From: JAUVKT01 sp942491535
GTDB taxonomy: Bacteria > Bacteroidota > Bacteroidia > Bacteroidales > VadinHA17
NCBI GenBank assembly: GCA_942491535.1
Contig: CALOBV010000021.1
Span: forward strand, 25,228-89,227
Direction of reading: 5' to 3'
Length of the DNA: 64,000 nt
Shown piece by piece: positions 63,801 through 64,000 of the stretch (position 1 is the first letter of the stretch; each line of letters opens with the position of its first letter). Below the pieces are notes generated by a model that saw only the letters and a program-made list of their open reading frames with translations, was not told the DNA's origin and made no database searches. A program made the position numbers and the translations under genes.

Positions 63801-64000
63801 AAAATTATAACCTGGGACTGAATCCATTTACAAACGGTACCTGGCAGCACCTGGCTGTAACCTTTAACTACAATACAAAATCAGTAAAGATTTTTGTTAA
63901 TGGAATCCCAATGGTCTTCAATACTAATCAGGTTCCAACCTACTGGAACTCGCTGGCAGATATTGACGATTGGATATGGGGGAGAACCTGTAGATCCTTC
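60839..64000 (+). pseudogene. Large surface protein with Ig-like, DUF2341 and LamG domains, many frameshifts, 3' partial
   Basis: One long protein can be followed through all three frames. After a long signal segment (residues 1-60, a TTG start or later GTG) come beta-helix-like repeats rich in Gly/Thr/Asn, an Ig-like domain at about 62850-63110 (NYQWLKDGD, AAYSCMITD), a DUF2341-like start (KSLTIDGSKVSGTHYNFPV after correction) and a LamG-like domain to the edge. Frame changes occur near 61121, 61168, 61222, 61245, 61340, 61447, 62422, 63162 and 63248; an in-frame TGA is at 61525-61527, and a further change is possible at the G run at 63976. Probably a T9SS-exported adhesin; the sorting domain would be beyond the window. 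Confidence 0.75.

Overview
The window reads as a piece of a Bacteroidota chromosome, probably from an anaerobic or facultative member near Bacteroidales/Marinilabiliales. Evidence: a TonB-dependent receptor tail; a PorZ-like type IX secretion protein with a C-terminal sorting domain; many lipoproteins with Bacteroidota-style lipoboxes; two GH92 mannosidases; the gene order ftsX-DUF3098-uppP-truB-queA; and promoters of the form TTTG-N19/20-TAnnTTTG. The DNA is AT-rich and most starts lack a Shine-Dalgarno sequence. The genus cannot be fixed from the sequence alone.

Layout. 1-2,000: receptor tail, purine-rich repeat, a candidate structured RNA with terminator, and a lipoprotein. 2,030-6,800 (minus): SMUG-like uracil-DNA glycosylase, an outer-membrane protein, and a PspC/PadR/PspC envelope-stress operon. 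7,090-12,340 (plus): oxidoreductase, DUF2797, rhomboid protease, two tandem CotH-like kinases, DUF4956. 12,470-18,650: trehalose metabolism, with fused OtsA-OtsB facing a fused beta-phosphoglucomutase/GH65 phosphorylase and a P-loop kinase. 18,720-23,990: a tetraheme cytochrome, then a DUF134/DUF5320/NifX/MinD/MinD/NifX/flavoprotein cluster resembling the anaerobe 'orange protein' loci. 24,170-27,890: tricorn-like protease and a CGGC protein.

27,890-36,700 is the most distinctive part: four multiheme c-type cytochromes (about 32 heme sites), two NHL-repeat proteins and a large beta-barrel, packed tightly on the minus strand around one plus-strand lipoprotein. It looks like a porin-cytochrome conduit for moving electrons across the outer membrane. 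36,880-46,260 is a glycan-use region: MFS sugar transporter, ROK kinase, two GH92 enzymes (the second frameshifted, with Gln in place of the usual catalytic-acid Glu), tRNA-Asn, a PfkB kinase and a GH-A-like hydrolase. 46,320-53,660 holds deoxynucleoside kinase, a GH3-family protein, RecO, PorZ and RdgB, interleaved with two adenylate cyclases (49,376 and 53,770), one with an intact phosphodiesterase-like HD domain and one with a degenerate copy. 55,700-60,580 is housekeeping (IlvE, FtsX, DUF3098, UppP, TruB, QueA). From 60,839 to the edge lies a large surface protein (Ig-like, DUF2341, LamG) broken by many one-base frameshifts.

Together the genes suggest an anaerobe that ferments or respires glycans (mannosides, trehalose), carries iron-sulfur and heme-rich electron-transfer systems, and has a T9SS-decorated surface. 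Function calls come from reading motifs and gene order; no database search was run.
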